DNA of 64,000 bases from Mycobacterium palustre (GTDB lineage Bacteria > Actinomycetota > Actinomycetes > Mycobacteriales > Mycobacteriaceae): positions 1-64,000 of the forward strand of contig NZ_LQPJ01000144.1 of NCBI RefSeq assembly GCF_002101785.1, in the 5' to 3' direction. A program made the translations under genes and the position numbers. Positions 8,471-17,753 of the stretch are shown here, piece after piece. The notes under the pieces are model-generated. The model did no database searches, was not told the DNA's origin, and saw only the letters and a list, made by a program, of their open reading frames with translations. How positions within the stretch are numbered: the first letter of the stretch is position 1; every line of letters begins with the position of its first letter.

Positions 8471-9393
8471 CAACCGCCCGGCCCGTCGCGATCATCGGGC
8501 CCACCGGGACCGGCAAGTCGCAGCTGGCGCTCGACTTCGCAGAACGGGTGGGTGCCGAGATCGTCAACGCCGACGCGATGCAGCTCTACCGCGGCATGGA
8601 CATCGGCACCGCCAAGCTGCCCGTCGGGGCGCGCCGCGGCATCCCCCACCATCAGCTCGACGTCCTCGATGTCACCGAGACCGCCACCGTGGCCCGCTAT
8701 CAGCGAGCCGCCGCCGCGGACGTCGAAGCGATCGCCGGCCGCGGCGCGGTCCCGGTGATCGTGGGCGGCTCGATGCTCTACGTCCAATCCCTGCTCGACG
8801 ACTGGTCGTTCCCGGCGACGGATCCCGAGGTGCGGGCGCGCTGGGAGCGCCGCCTCGCCGAGGTCGGTGTGGGCGAGCTGCACGCCGAGCTGGCCCGCCG
8901 CGACCCGGCGGCGGCCGCGGCGATCCTGCCCACCGACGGCCGGCGCACGGTGCGCGCCCTCGAGGTCGTCGAGCTGACCGGCCAACCGTTCGCCGCCTCG
9001 GCGCCGCCCATCGGCGCCCCCCGCTGGGACACGGTCATCGTCGGATTGGACTGCGACACAACGATCCTCGATGACAGGCTGGCCCGGCGCACCGACGCGA
9101 TGTTCGACCAGGGCCTGGTCGAGGAGGTCCGCGGCCTGTTGCGCCGCGGCCTGCGCGAGGGCGTCACCGCCTCGCGGGCCCTGGGGTACGCACAGGTGCT
9201 GGCCGCGCTCGACGCCGGCGGCGGCGACGAGGAACTGCGCGAGGCGCGCGAGCAGACCTACCTGGGCACCCGGCGCTACGTGCGCCGGCAGCGGTCGTGG
9301 TTTCGCCGCGACCACCGGGTGCATTGGCTCGACGCCGCGGACGGCGCCCGCCTCGTCGACGAGGCGTTGCGGCTGTGGCGCGACGTACCCTGA
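8467..9393 (+). CDS. miaA: tRNA dimethylallyltransferase
   Basis: MiaA transfers the dimethylallyl group of DMAPP to N6 of adenosine-37 in tRNAs reading UNN codons, making the substrate of MiaB. The 308-residue protein carries the P-loop GPTGTGKS at residues 11-18, the downstream DAMQLYRGMDIGTAK and GIPHHQLDVLD blocks, and the GGSMLYVQSLLD motif. The late RALGYAQV and RRQ.SWFRRD segments contact tRNA in homologues. The start overlaps the previous stop (ATGA). DMAPP ultimately comes from the MEP pathway, whose dxs lies further along this window. Confidence 0.97.
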   Translation: MTTARPVAIIGPTGTGKSQLALDFAERVGAEIVNADAMQLYRGMDIGTAKLPVGARRGIPHHQLDVLDVTETATVARYQRAAAADVEAIAGRGAVPVIVGGSMLYVQSLLDDWSFPATDPEVRARWERRLAEVGVGELHAELARRDPAAAAAILPTDGRRTVRALEVVELTGQPFAASAPPIGAPRWDTVIVGLDCDTTILDDRLARRTDAMFDQGLVEEVRGLLRRGLREGVTASRALGYAQVLAALDAGGGDEELREAREQTYLGTRRYVRRQRSWFRRDHRVHWLDAADGARLVDEALRLWRDVP

Positions 9394-9453
9394 ACTGGTG
9401 ATCCGCGCCGGCGACGATGATCCCGGTGCAGCCGGGATCAAAGGAGTGGCGCA

Positions 9454-10326
9454 ATGATCTTCGCCAAGGGCCACGGCACCGAAAACGACTTCGTGCTGCT
9501 GCCCGACCTCGGGGCCGAGCTGGCGCTGTCGTCCGACCGCGTGGCGGCGCTGTGCGACCGGCGCCGCGGGTTGGGCGCCGACGGGGTGCTGCGGATCACC
9601 ACCGCGGGCGCGGCCGTGGCGGCCGGCGTGCTGGAGCGGCTGCCCGACGGGGTGGCCGCGGGCGACTGGTACATGGACTACCGCAACGCCGACGGATCGA
9701 CCGCGCAGATGTGCGGCAACGGCGTGCGCGTGTTCGCCCACTATCTGCGCGCCAGCGGGCTGGAATCCCGCGACGAGTTCGTCGTCGGCTCGCTGGCCGG
9801 CCCGCGGCCGGTCACGCTGCACCGCGCCGGGGACACCGACGCCGACGTCACCGTCGACATGGGCAAGGCTAACCGGCTCGGCAGCGGGCAGGCGATCATC
9901 GGCGGCAGGGCGTTCACCGGCCTGGCGGTCGACGTCGGCAACCCGCACCTGGCCTGCGTGGCGCCGCGGCTGACCGCCGCGGAACTCGAGGCCCTTGACG
10001 TGGCCGCGCCCGTGCAATTCGACCGCGGCCAATTCCCCGACGGCGTCAACGTCGAGGTGCTCACGTCGCCCGTCGGCGGCGCGGTGCGGATGCGGGTCCA
10101 CGAGCGCGGGGTTGGCGAGACCCGCTCGTGCGGCACCGGAACGGTCGCCGCCGCGGTCGCCGCGCTCGCCGACGTCGGCGCCGACACCGGCACGCTGACC
10201 GTCCGCGTTCCCGGCGGCGACGTCGTCGTCACCATCACCGACGCCACCAGCTACTTGCGCGGGCCGTCGGTCCTGGTGGCCCGCGGCGACATCAGCGAGG
10301 AATGGTGGCGCGCCCAGCGGCGTTAA
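9454..10326 (+). CDS. dapF: Diaminopimelate epimerase
   Basis: DapF interconverts LL- and meso-diaminopimelate, giving the precursor of lysine and of peptidoglycan cross-links. The 290-residue protein has both catalytic cysteines: Cys87 in STAQMCGNG and Cys226 in ETRSCGTGT. The pseudo-symmetrical two-domain pattern is preserved, and the N-terminal KGHGTENDF motif is intact. An AAAGGAG ribosome binding site precedes the ATG at 9454 by a good distance. It lies between miaA and hflX in the same orientation, as in other mycobacteria. Confidence 0.97.
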   Translation: MIFAKGHGTENDFVLLPDLGAELALSSDRVAALCDRRRGLGADGVLRITTAGAAVAAGVLERLPDGVAAGDWYMDYRNADGSTAQMCGNGVRVFAHYLRASGLESRDEFVVGSLAGPRPVTLHRAGDTDADVTVDMGKANRLGSGQAIIGGRAFTGLAVDVGNPHLACVAPRLTAAELEALDVAAPVQFDRGQFPDGVNVEVLTSPVGGAVRMRVHERGVGETRSCGTGTVAAAVAALADVGADTGTLTVRVPGGDVVVTITDATSYLRGPSVLVARGDISEEWWRAQRR

Positions 10327-10372
10327 ACCGGGTGCGCGACGCCTATTTCGCGTGCACTATTGCTAGTTGCCT

Positions 10373-11806
<1,434 letters not shown>

Positions 11807-11842
11807 TCGGGGCGCCGGGTCCGCCCGGTGATCGGGGCGCCA

Positions 11843-11860
11843 ACCAACCGTCCGGTTGGT
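11843..11860. promoter_or_regulatory. Palindromic operator upstream of fadE20
   Basis: ACCAACCG-TC-CGGTTGGT is a perfect 8-2-8 inverted repeat. It lies directly before a TATATGTT -10-like sequence, so a bound protein would block the promoter of the acyl-CoA dehydrogenase gene. The length and symmetry suit a TetR-family repressor responding to an acyl-CoA or lipid ligand. No regulator gene is adjacent. Confidence 0.75.
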
Positions 11861-11900
11861 ATATGTTGGGCGGCAGAGTCTCACCTGCCGGAGGTCATTT

Positions 11901-13061
11901 ATGAGTGCGGCCATCAAGTACGAGCGCACGCTGTTCGAGCCGGAGCACGAATTGTTCCGCGAGTCCTACCGCGGCTTTTTGGAGCGCCACGTCGCGCCCC
12001 ATCACGACGAATGGGAGAAGGCCAAGATCGTCGACCGCGGAGTCTGGCTCGAGGCCGGCAAGCAGGGGTTTCTGGGCATGGCGGTGCCCGAGGAGTACGG
12101 CGGCGGCGGCAACCCGGACTTTCGGTACAACACGATCATCACCGAGGAGACCACCGCCGGGCGCTACAGCGGCATCGGCTTCGGCCTGCACAACGACATC
12201 GTGGCGCCCTACCTGCTGGCTTTGGCCACCGAGGAGCAGAAGCAGCGCTGGCTGCCCAAGTTCTGCACCGGCGAGCTGATCACCGCGATCGCGATGACCG
12301 AGCCGGGCACCGGCAGCGACCTGCAGGGCATCAAGACCCGCGCCGTCAAGCAGGGCGACCATTACGTGCTCAACGGCTCAAAGACGTTCATCACCAACGG
12401 GATCAACTCCGACCTGGTGATCGTCGTCGCGCAGACCGACCCCGACAAAGGGGCGCAGGGTTTTTCGCTCCTCGTCGTCGAACGGGGCATGCAGGGTTTC
12501 GAGCGCGGCCGGCACCTGGACAAGATCGGGTTGGACGCGCAGGACACCGCCGAGCTGTCGTTCACCGACGTGCACGTGCCGGCCGACAACCTGCTCGGCG
12601 AGGAGGGCATGGGGTTCATCTACCTCATGCAGAACCTGCCGCAGGAACGGATCTCGATCGCCATCATGGCGGCCGCGGCGATGGAGCAGGTGCTAGAGCA
12701 CACCCTGCAATACACCAAGGAGCGCAAGGCCTTTGGCAAGCCGATCGGCAGCTTCCAAAACAGCCGTTTCGTCCTCGCCGAGCTGGCCACCGAGGCCACC
12801 GTGGTGCGGATGATGGTCGACGAGTTCGTCCGGCTGCACCTGGACCACAAGCTCACAGCCGAACAGGCCGCCATGGCCAAGTGGTATGCCACCGAAAAGC
12901 AGGTGCACCTGATCGACCGCTGCCTGCAATTGCACGGCGGCTACGGCTACATGCGCGAATACCCGGTCGCCCGAGCGTATTTGGACGCCCGGGTGCAGAC
13001 GATCTACGGCGGCACCACCGAAATCATGAAGGAGATCATCGGCCGCAGCCTCGGCGTTTAG
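11901..13061 (+). CDS. fadE20: Acyl-CoA dehydrogenase (FadE20-like)
   Basis: This FAD-dependent enzyme introduces the alpha-beta double bond in acyl-CoA, the first step of a beta-oxidation cycle. The 386-residue protein has the family signatures AMTEPGTGSD (FAD/substrate binding), RKAFGKPIG, and the C-terminal LQLHGGYGYM and IYGGTTEIMKEIIGR blocks. The catalytic base position in the YGGTTEI region is of the short/medium-chain type. ATG 11901 follows GGAGGTCATTT. A palindromic operator overlaps the promoter, indicating induction. Position after hflX matches M. tuberculosis fadE20 (Rv2724c). Chain-length specificity is not visible. Confidence 0.93.
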   Translation: MSAAIKYERTLFEPEHELFRESYRGFLERHVAPHHDEWEKAKIVDRGVWLEAGKQGFLGMAVPEEYGGGGNPDFRYNTIITEETTAGRYSGIGFGLHNDIVAPYLLALATEEQKQRWLPKFCTGELITAIAMTEPGTGSDLQGIKTRAVKQGDHYVLNGSKTFITNGINSDLVIVVAQTDPDKGAQGFSLLVVERGMQGFERGRHLDKIGLDAQDTAELSFTDVHVPADNLLGEEGMGFIYLMQNLPQERISIAIMAAAAMEQVLEHTLQYTKERKAFGKPIGSFQNSRFVLAELATEATVVRMMVDEFVRLHLDHKLTAEQAAMAKWYATEKQVHLIDRCLQLHGGYGYMREYPVARAYLDARVQTIYGGTTEIMKEIIGRSLGV

Positions 13062-13081
13062 CGGCACAATCGCGCTGCCGC
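13061..13081 (+). terminator. Weak hairpin after fadE20
   Basis: GCGGCA (13061-13066) pairs with TGCCGC (13076-13081) across a nine-base loop directly at the fadE20 stop, followed by an A-rich stretch rather than a T run. It could stop transcription, but the stem is short. Confidence 0.3.
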
Positions 13082-13497
13082 GCAAAAGATGCCGCGGCGG
13101 CCCCGAAAATGGGGAATGGCGCAATTGGGCGTTTTCACCGGGTAGATCGCCACTCAGATAACGGCTTCGGTTAACGTCGGCTCATGCGTTCGGTATATCT
13201 CGACACCGCGGCTTTGACACGCGGGGGCATCGGGGGCGTTCCGGGCAAGCGATGGCAGAGCCGGTGTCGAGACGGGCAGCGTTCGGCATCATTTCGACAT
13301 CGGCGCGGTATCCGTTTCTGCACTATTGACGATTTGACTTCGCATTTTCCGGCGGTGGGAGCAAAGTTATGCGGGCCCGGCGATAGTACGGATCGCAACG
13401 GGGTTACGTCCCGTGGCGGGGTTACGACCGGCGCGCCGGGTCTGCAGGGTGCGGGCGCGGCCACAGATCGGGGCCGATGCGTCGGCTGGGAGGCGTG
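13062..13497. other. Non-coding gap with a long inverted repeat
   Basis: I find no convincing gene in these 436 bases. In M. tuberculosis the equivalent position holds a TerC-like gene and a small hypothetical gene; neither is here. The base composition is less GC-rich than the neighbours in places. An 11-bp perfect inverted repeat (13198-13208 with 13262-13272) is the main structure. The leader of the LGFP-repeat gene occupies the right end. Confidence 0.6.
13198..13272. repeat. Inverted repeat TCTCGACACCG ... CGGTGTCGAGA
   Basis: The arms 13198-13208 and 13262-13272 are perfectly complementary and are separated by 53 bases. As RNA this would make a stable long stem-loop in the leader of the downstream envelope-protein gene. 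It could instead be a pair of protein-binding sites. Confidence 0.6.
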
Positions 13498-15681
13498 GTG
13501 AACGGGCAGAGAGGTCGGATGCGCAAGCGGGTGGGCCGTGCCCTGCTCGGCATGGCGACGACAGCGGTGGCCGCCGGGTTGCTGGCGCCGGCCGCCGCCG
13601 CGTCCCCGATAGGCGACGCCGAGGCCGCGATGATGGCGGCGTGGGACAAGGCCGGCGGCGACACGTCGCCGCTCGGGGCCCGCAAGGGCGACGTCTACCC
13701 GGCCGGCGACGGATTCGCCCTCGACTTCGACGGCGGCAAGATGTTCTACACCACCGACACCGGGGCCAAATTCCTCTACGGGCCGATCCTGGACAAATAC
13801 GAGTCGCAGGGCGGACCGGCCGCCAGCGATTTGGGCTTCCCGACCATCAACGAGGTGCCCGGCCTGGCCGGGCCGGACAGCCGGGTGGCCACCTTCTCGG
13901 CCAGCGACAAGCCGGTCATCTTCTGGACGCCCGACCACGGCGCGTTCGTCGTGCGCGGCGCGCTCAACGCCGCCTGGGACAAGCTCGGCAGCTCGGGCGG
14001 CGTGCTGGGCGCCCCGGTCGGCGACGCCACCTACGACGGCGACGTCACCTCGCAGAAGTTCAGCGGCGGCGAAATCTCCTGGAGCCGAAAGACCAAGGAG
14101 TTCACCACGACCCCGCCGGCACTGGGCGACCAGCTGAAGGGGCTGCAGGTGCCGATCGACCCGACCGCGGCCATCAACCTGGCCTGGCGCGCGGCCGGCG
14201 GGGCGAGCGGCCCGCTGGGCGCCAAGCAGGGCGGCACGTATCCCATCGGCGGCGACGGCGTCGCGCAGAACTTCGCCGGCGGCAAGGTCTTCTTCAGCCC
14301 GGCCACCGGCGCGAACGCCCTCGAGAGCGACGTGCTGGCCAAGTACGAGTCGCTGGGCGGTCCCGTCGGCAGCGACCTCGGGTTCCCGATCGCCAACGAG
14401 TCCGACGGCGGCTTCGGGACGTCCAGCCGAAGCGCCGCGTTCTCCGCGGCCGACAAGCCGGTGATCTTCTGGACCCGCGACCACGGCGCGTTCGTCGTGC
14501 GCGGCGCCATTAAAGCCGCCTGGGACAAGCTGCGCGGTCCGGCCGGCAAGCTGGGCGCCCCCGTCGGCGACCAGGCCGTAACCGGTGACGTGTTCTCGCA
14601 GCAGTTCACCGGCGGCAAGATCTCCTGGAACCGGGCCAAGAACACCTTCAGCACCGACCCGTCGAACCTGGCGCCGCTGCTGTCCGGCCTTCAGGTGTCC
14701 GGGCAGAACCAGCCGAGCACCGCGGCGATGCCCGCGCACGGCAAGAAGTTCACCTGGCACTGGTGGTGGCTGCTGGCCGGCGTCCCGGTGCTGCTGCTGG
14801 CCCTGGCGGCGCTGGGGGCGGTCGGCTGGCGCCGCCGGCGGCGGCCCCCCTCGGACGTCGTCGGCTACCAGCGGGAGCCGGCGGCGGACGCCGGCTACGA
14901 ACCCGCGGCCGACGGGCATTGGTCCCGCGACGACGCCGAGGGGGCCACCGACCACCTGCGGTTCGGCGGCATGGCCCCGCGCGAGCCGGACGCCGGCCGG
15001 GTCAGCTGGGGCCGCGGGGCCGCGTCAGCCGCCGCGCCGGCCGAAGCGGCGCCCGAGTTCAACGAGGGCGCAAGCCGTTTCGCGCAGGGCGAGGAAGACC
15101 CCGACGCGGTGGACACCGATTCCATCCCCGTCGTCTCACGGGCCGCCGCGGCCGGGGCCGGCTATGCCGTCGCCAGCCGCGGCCCCGGCGAGCACGACTA
15201 CCCGGAGGTCGGCTACGACGACGATGGTGCCGAGCCGGGCTACCGCGATGTCGTCGCCCCGCGCACGCCTCCCGACGTCGGCGCCCCGGAGGAGGCCGAA
15301 CCGCAGGAGGCGTATCCCGAGGTTGCCGTCCCGGACGTCACGTACTCGGAGGCCGCCGCCCCGGAGGCCGAAATCGCTGACGCCGAAGTGGTGGAACCCG
15401 ATGCCGCCGAAGCCATCCCGGGTGACGAGCCGAGAACCGGCAGGCACGCGGCCGCCGACCCCGAAGCGGGCGGGGCCCGGCCCGGACCGGCGGGGCGCCC
15501 GACCATCCACCTGCCGCTGGACGACCCCTACCAGGCGCCCGACGGCTATCCGATCAAGGCCAGCGCCCGGTCCGGCCTGTACTACACCCCCGGCAGCGAG
15601 CTGTACCACGACACGCTCGCCGAAATCTGGCTGGCCAGTGAGGAAGTCGCGCAGGCCAACGGCTTCATCAAGGCCGACTGA
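13498..15681 (+). CDS. LGFP-repeat envelope protein with transmembrane helix and cytoplasmic sunset-like domain (Rv2721c-like)
   Basis: This 727-residue protein is built in three parts. A signal peptide (to about residue 35, ending AAAAS) leads into about 370 residues of LGFP repeats arranged as two similar halves. Repeat signatures include SPLGARKGD, SDLGFPT, GVLGAPVGD, GPLGAKQGG, SDLGFPI and GKLGAPVGD. A transmembrane helix follows at about 420-444 with an Arg-rich stop. A long acidic Pro/Glu/Ala-rich cytoplasmic region ends in a compact domain from about residue 682 (YPIKASARSGLYYTPGSELY). LGFP repeats are associated with cell-wall anchoring in mycolata. GTG 13498 follows GGGAGG; ATG 13519 is an alternative. 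Confidence 0.85.
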   Translation: MNGQRGRMRKRVGRALLGMATTAVAAGLLAPAAAASPIGDAEAAMMAAWDKAGGDTSPLGARKGDVYPAGDGFALDFDGGKMFYTTDTGAKFLYGPILDKYESQGGPAASDLGFPTINEVPGLAGPDSRVATFSASDKPVIFWTPDHGAFVVRGALNAAWDKLGSSGGVLGAPVGDATYDGDVTSQKFSGGEISWSRKTKEFTTTPPALGDQLKGLQVPIDPTAAINLAWRAAGGASGPLGAKQGGTYPIGGDGVAQNFAGGKVFFSPATGANALESDVLAKYESLGGPVGSDLGFPIANESDGGFGTSSRSAAFSAADKPVIFWTRDHGAFVVRGAIKAAWDKLRGPAGKLGAPVGDQAVTGDVFSQQFTGGKISWNRAKNTFSTDPSNLAPLLSGLQVSGQNQPSTAAMPAHGKKFTWHWWWLLAGVPVLLLALAALGAVGWRRRRRPPSDVVGYQREPAADAGYEPAADGHWSRDDAEGATDHLRFGGMAPREPDAGRVSWGRGAASAAAPAEAAPEFNEGASRFAQGEEDPDAVDTDSIPVVSRAAAAGAGYAVASRGPGEHDYPEVGYDDDGAEPGYRDVVAPRTPPDVGAPEEAEPQEAYPEVAVPDVTYSEAAAPEAEIADAEVVEPDAAEAIPGDEPRTGRHAAADPEAGGARPGPAGRPTIHLPLDDPYQAPDGYPIKASARSGLYYTPGSELYHDTLAEIWLASEEVAQANGFIKAD

Positions 15682-15687
15682 GCGCGG

Positions 15688-16392
15688 CTAGACCTTGCGG
15701 ATCACCGTCACGACCTTGCCGAGCACGGTCGCGTCGTTGCCCGGAATCGGGTCGAACGCCGGGTTGTGCGGCATCAGCCACACCTGACCGCCGGCGCGCT
15801 TGAAGGTCTTGACGGTGGCCTCACCGTCGATCATGGCCGCGACGATGTCGCCGTTGTCGGCGACGTGCTGCTGGCGCACCACCACCCAGTCGCCGTCGCA
15901 GATCGCGGCCTCCACCATCGAGTCGCCCACCACCTTGAGCAAAAACAGCGTGCCCTCGCCGACCAGCTCACGCGGCAGCGGGAAGACGTCCTCGACGGCC
16001 TCCTCGGCCAGGATCGGGCCGCCGGCCGCGATGCGACCCAGGACCGGCACGAACGTGGGTTCCGGCAGCGCGTCCGACCCGGCGACCTCGGTCGCCGGCG
16101 CCACCGGCGCGGCGGCGTCGTCGGCGCCGCGGACGTCGACGGCCCGGGGGCGGTTCGGGTCACGGCGCAGATACCCCTTGCGCTCCAGGGTGCGCAGCTG
16201 GTGGGCGACCGAGGACGTCGAGGTCAGCCCCACGGCGTCGCCGATCTCCCGGATGCTCGGCGGGTAGCCGCGGCTGGTGACCGACGCGCGGATGACGCTC
16301 AAGATGGTGCGCTGCCGTTCGGTCAGCGATGAATCCGTGCCGGGCAACCGGCCCTCGGGACCGGCCGATGAGATGTCGTTGCTGTCGCTCAT
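15688..16392 (-). CDS. lexA: LexA repressor (SOS response)
   Basis: LexA represses DNA-repair genes and cleaves itself when RecA filaments form. The 234-residue protein has the N-terminal winged helix (TERQRTILSVIRASV, PPSIREIGDAVGL) and the cleavage site Ala123-Gly124 in RIAAGGP. The catalytic dyad is Ser158 in GDSM and Lys195 in ATVKTF. ATG 16392 is chosen because a TACATT -10 element lies six bases before it, so a leaderless mRNA is predicted. An SOS box lies just upstream, giving autorepression. It converges on the LGFP gene and diverges from chiZ. Confidence 0.98.
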   Translation of the reverse strand: MSDSNDISSAGPEGRLPGTDSSLTERQRTILSVIRASVTSRGYPPSIREIGDAVGLTSTSSVAHQLRTLERKGYLRRDPNRPRAVDVRGADDAAAPVAPATEVAGSDALPEPTFVPVLGRIAAGGPILAEEAVEDVFPLPRELVGEGTLFLLKVVGDSMVEAAICDGDWVVVRQQHVADNGDIVAAMIDGEATVKTFKRAGGQVWLMPHNPAFDPIPGNDATVLGKVVTVIRKV

Positions 16393-16398
16393 GCACCG

Positions 16399-16404
16399 AA
16401 TGTA
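16399..16404 (-). promoter_or_regulatory. lexA -10 element
   Basis: On the minus strand TACATT is followed by six bases and the lexA ATG at 16392, predicting leaderless transcription. The SOS box at 16424-16439 then falls over the -35 region. Confidence 0.65.
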
Positions 16405-16423
16405 GCCGCAGCGCGGCACAGAA

Positions 16424-16439
16424 TCAAACATGTGTTCGA
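16424..16439. promoter_or_regulatory. SOS box (LexA site) of lexA
   Basis: TCAAAC-ATGT-GTTCGA matches the mycobacterial/Gram-positive SOS consensus TCGAAC-N4-GTTCGA with one mismatch. It overlaps the -35 region of the lexA promoter, consistent with LexA autorepression. Confidence 0.85.
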
Positions 16440-16620
16440 CTCGCGTGTCGCGCGGCGGCGTGCCGGCCCGATCGCCGAAAAAACTCGGGCAAATAACAGG
16501 CGTGTAACTCTGCGGCGCATCGGGTACTTCAACCGCATGTCAGTCGGTGCACCGGCGAACTTGTCGGTGGGGTGTTCTAGCGTTTGCTCGTGCGACACGC
16601 TTCGCTCAAATGTTCGGGAT

Positions 16621-16658
16621 TCGAACACACGAGCGACTATGGTCGAACACACGAGCGA
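16621..16658. promoter_or_regulatory. Two SOS-like direct repeats before chiZ
   Basis: The 16-mer TCGAACACACGAGCGA occurs at 16621-16636 and again at 16643-16658, 22 bases apart. Each has a perfect TCGAAC left half and a right half (GAGCGA) with two mismatches to GTTCGA. This is two helical turns of spacing, suiting two LexA dimers side by side upstream of chiZ. SOS control of the M. tuberculosis homologue is known. Confidence 0.65.
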
Positions 16659-16682
16659 GAACTAGGTGACCGGAGGACGCAG

Positions 16683-17189
16683 ATGACCATCATCCACACA
16701 GCCGCGCCGCGTACCGGCAGCAGCGTTCGGCGGCCGGGCTCGTTCCCCGGTGGACCGCCGCACGGTTTTCGTTCGGGCCGTGACGGGCTGGGCCGCTCCC
16801 GCCGGCCGGGCCCGGGCCGGCCGGCGATCGCGCCGCCGCGCTACGGCGGCACCGGGGTCGCGATGTCCGTTGCGCCGCACCGCCGCCGCCCCGTCACGGT
16901 GGCGACGACGGTGGGGTTGGCCCTGGTCGCCGGCCTGATCACGCTGTGGCTCGGGCTGGTGGCCAACTTCGGCCAGGCGGTCAACGGCGACGCCACCGGG
17001 TCGTCCGGCCACGTGCCGGACCGGCTGGCCGTCGTGCGGGTCGAACCGGGGGAGTCGCTGCAGGACGTCGCGCACCGGGTGGCGCCCGACGCGCCGGCGC
17101 GCCAGGTGGCCGACCGCATCCGTGAGCTCAACGACCTGAACTCGCCGGGGGTCGTCGCGGGCCAGACCCTGATCGCGCCGGTCGGCTGA
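16683..17189 (+). CDS. chiZ: SOS-induced cell-wall protein ChiZ with LysM-like domain (Rv2719c-like)
   Basis: The M. tuberculosis homologue is a membrane cell-wall hydrolase that acts at the division site after DNA damage and slows division. The 168-residue protein has a disordered, Arg/Pro/Gly-rich cytoplasmic N-terminus (about 85 residues) and one transmembrane helix (about 89-112). The periplasmic part, from about residue 130, resembles a LysM module: VRVEPGESLQDVAHRV followed by a GQTLIAPVG end. ATG 16683 follows CGGAGGACGC. It diverges from lexA across SOS-box sequences, which explains co-induction. Confidence 0.9.
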   Translation: MTIIHTAAPRTGSSVRRPGSFPGGPPHGFRSGRDGLGRSRRPGPGRPAIAPPRYGGTGVAMSVAPHRRRPVTVATTVGLALVAGLITLWLGLVANFGQAVNGDATGSSGHVPDRLAVVRVEPGESLQDVAHRVAPDAPARQVADRIRELNDLNSPGVVAGQTLIAPVG

Positions 17190-17263
17190 CGCGGTGCGGC
17201 GGGCGCGCGGGTACGCTCGCAGTGTTCGGCGAACCCGTATGTCGGCACGGCGAAGGAGCGGTC

Positions 17264-17728
17264 ATGCACTGTCCGTTCTGCCGCCATCCCGATTCCCGGG
17301 TGATCGATTCGCGGGAAACCGATGAAGGCCAGGCCATTCGGCGCCGCCGGTCGTGCCCGGAGTGCGGGCGTCGTTTCACCACCGTGGAGACCGCCGTGCT
17401 CGCCGTCGTCAAGCGCAGCGGCGTAACCGAGCCCTTCAGCCGGGAGAAGGTCATCAAGGGGGTCCGCCGGGCCTGCCAGGGCCGCCAGGTCGACGAGGAC
17501 GCGCTGAACCTGCTTGCCCAGCAGGTGGAGGACACGGTGCGCGCCGCGGGGTCGCCGGAGGTCGCGAGCCACGAGGTCGGCCTGGCCATCCTCGGTCCGC
17601 TGCGCGACCTCGACGAGGTGGCCTACCTGCGGTTCGCCTCGGTGTACCGCTCGTTTGAGTCCGCCGAGGACTTCGAACGGGAGATCGAGGCGCTGCGCGC
17701 CCACCGGAAGGTCTCGGCCCCAGGCTGA
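17264..17728 (+). CDS. nrdR: Transcriptional repressor NrdR
   Basis: NrdR senses ATP/dATP through an ATP-cone and represses ribonucleotide reductase genes. The 154-residue protein has a zinc ribbon with Cys3, Cys6, Cys31 and Cys34, the RRRRSCPECGRRFTT block, and an ATP-cone domain from about residue 46 (VVKRSGVTEPFSREKV). Length is typical. ATG 17264 follows AAGGAGCGGTC. Its position beside lexA and chiZ links DNA-precursor supply with the SOS genes. Confidence 0.97.
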   Translation: MHCPFCRHPDSRVIDSRETDEGQAIRRRRSCPECGRRFTTVETAVLAVVKRSGVTEPFSREKVIKGVRRACQGRQVDEDALNLLAQQVEDTVRAAGSPEVASHEVGLAILGPLRDLDEVAYLRFASVYRSFESAEDFEREIEALRAHRKVSAPG

Positions 17729-17741
17729 CCCGGCTTCTCGC

Positions 17742-17747
17742 TAGGCT
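17742..17747 (+). promoter_or_regulatory. -10 element of nitrobindin gene
   Basis: TAGGCT is followed by six bases and the ATG at 17754, so a leaderless transcript separate from nrdR is predicted. Confidence 0.6.
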
Positions 17748-17753
17748 GTTTTC

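Noticed and set aside
13062..13497. Possible c-di-AMP (ydaO-type) riboswitch before the LGFP envelope gene
   Set aside because: Such riboswitches precede cell-wall genes in actinobacteria, but I could not match the conserved core. A covariance-model search would decide.
13184..13501. Possible small gene (105 codons) in the gap before the LGFP gene
   Set aside because: No ribosome binding site, no family resemblance, Arg/Gly-rich translation, and it contains the inverted repeat. Not convincing as coding.
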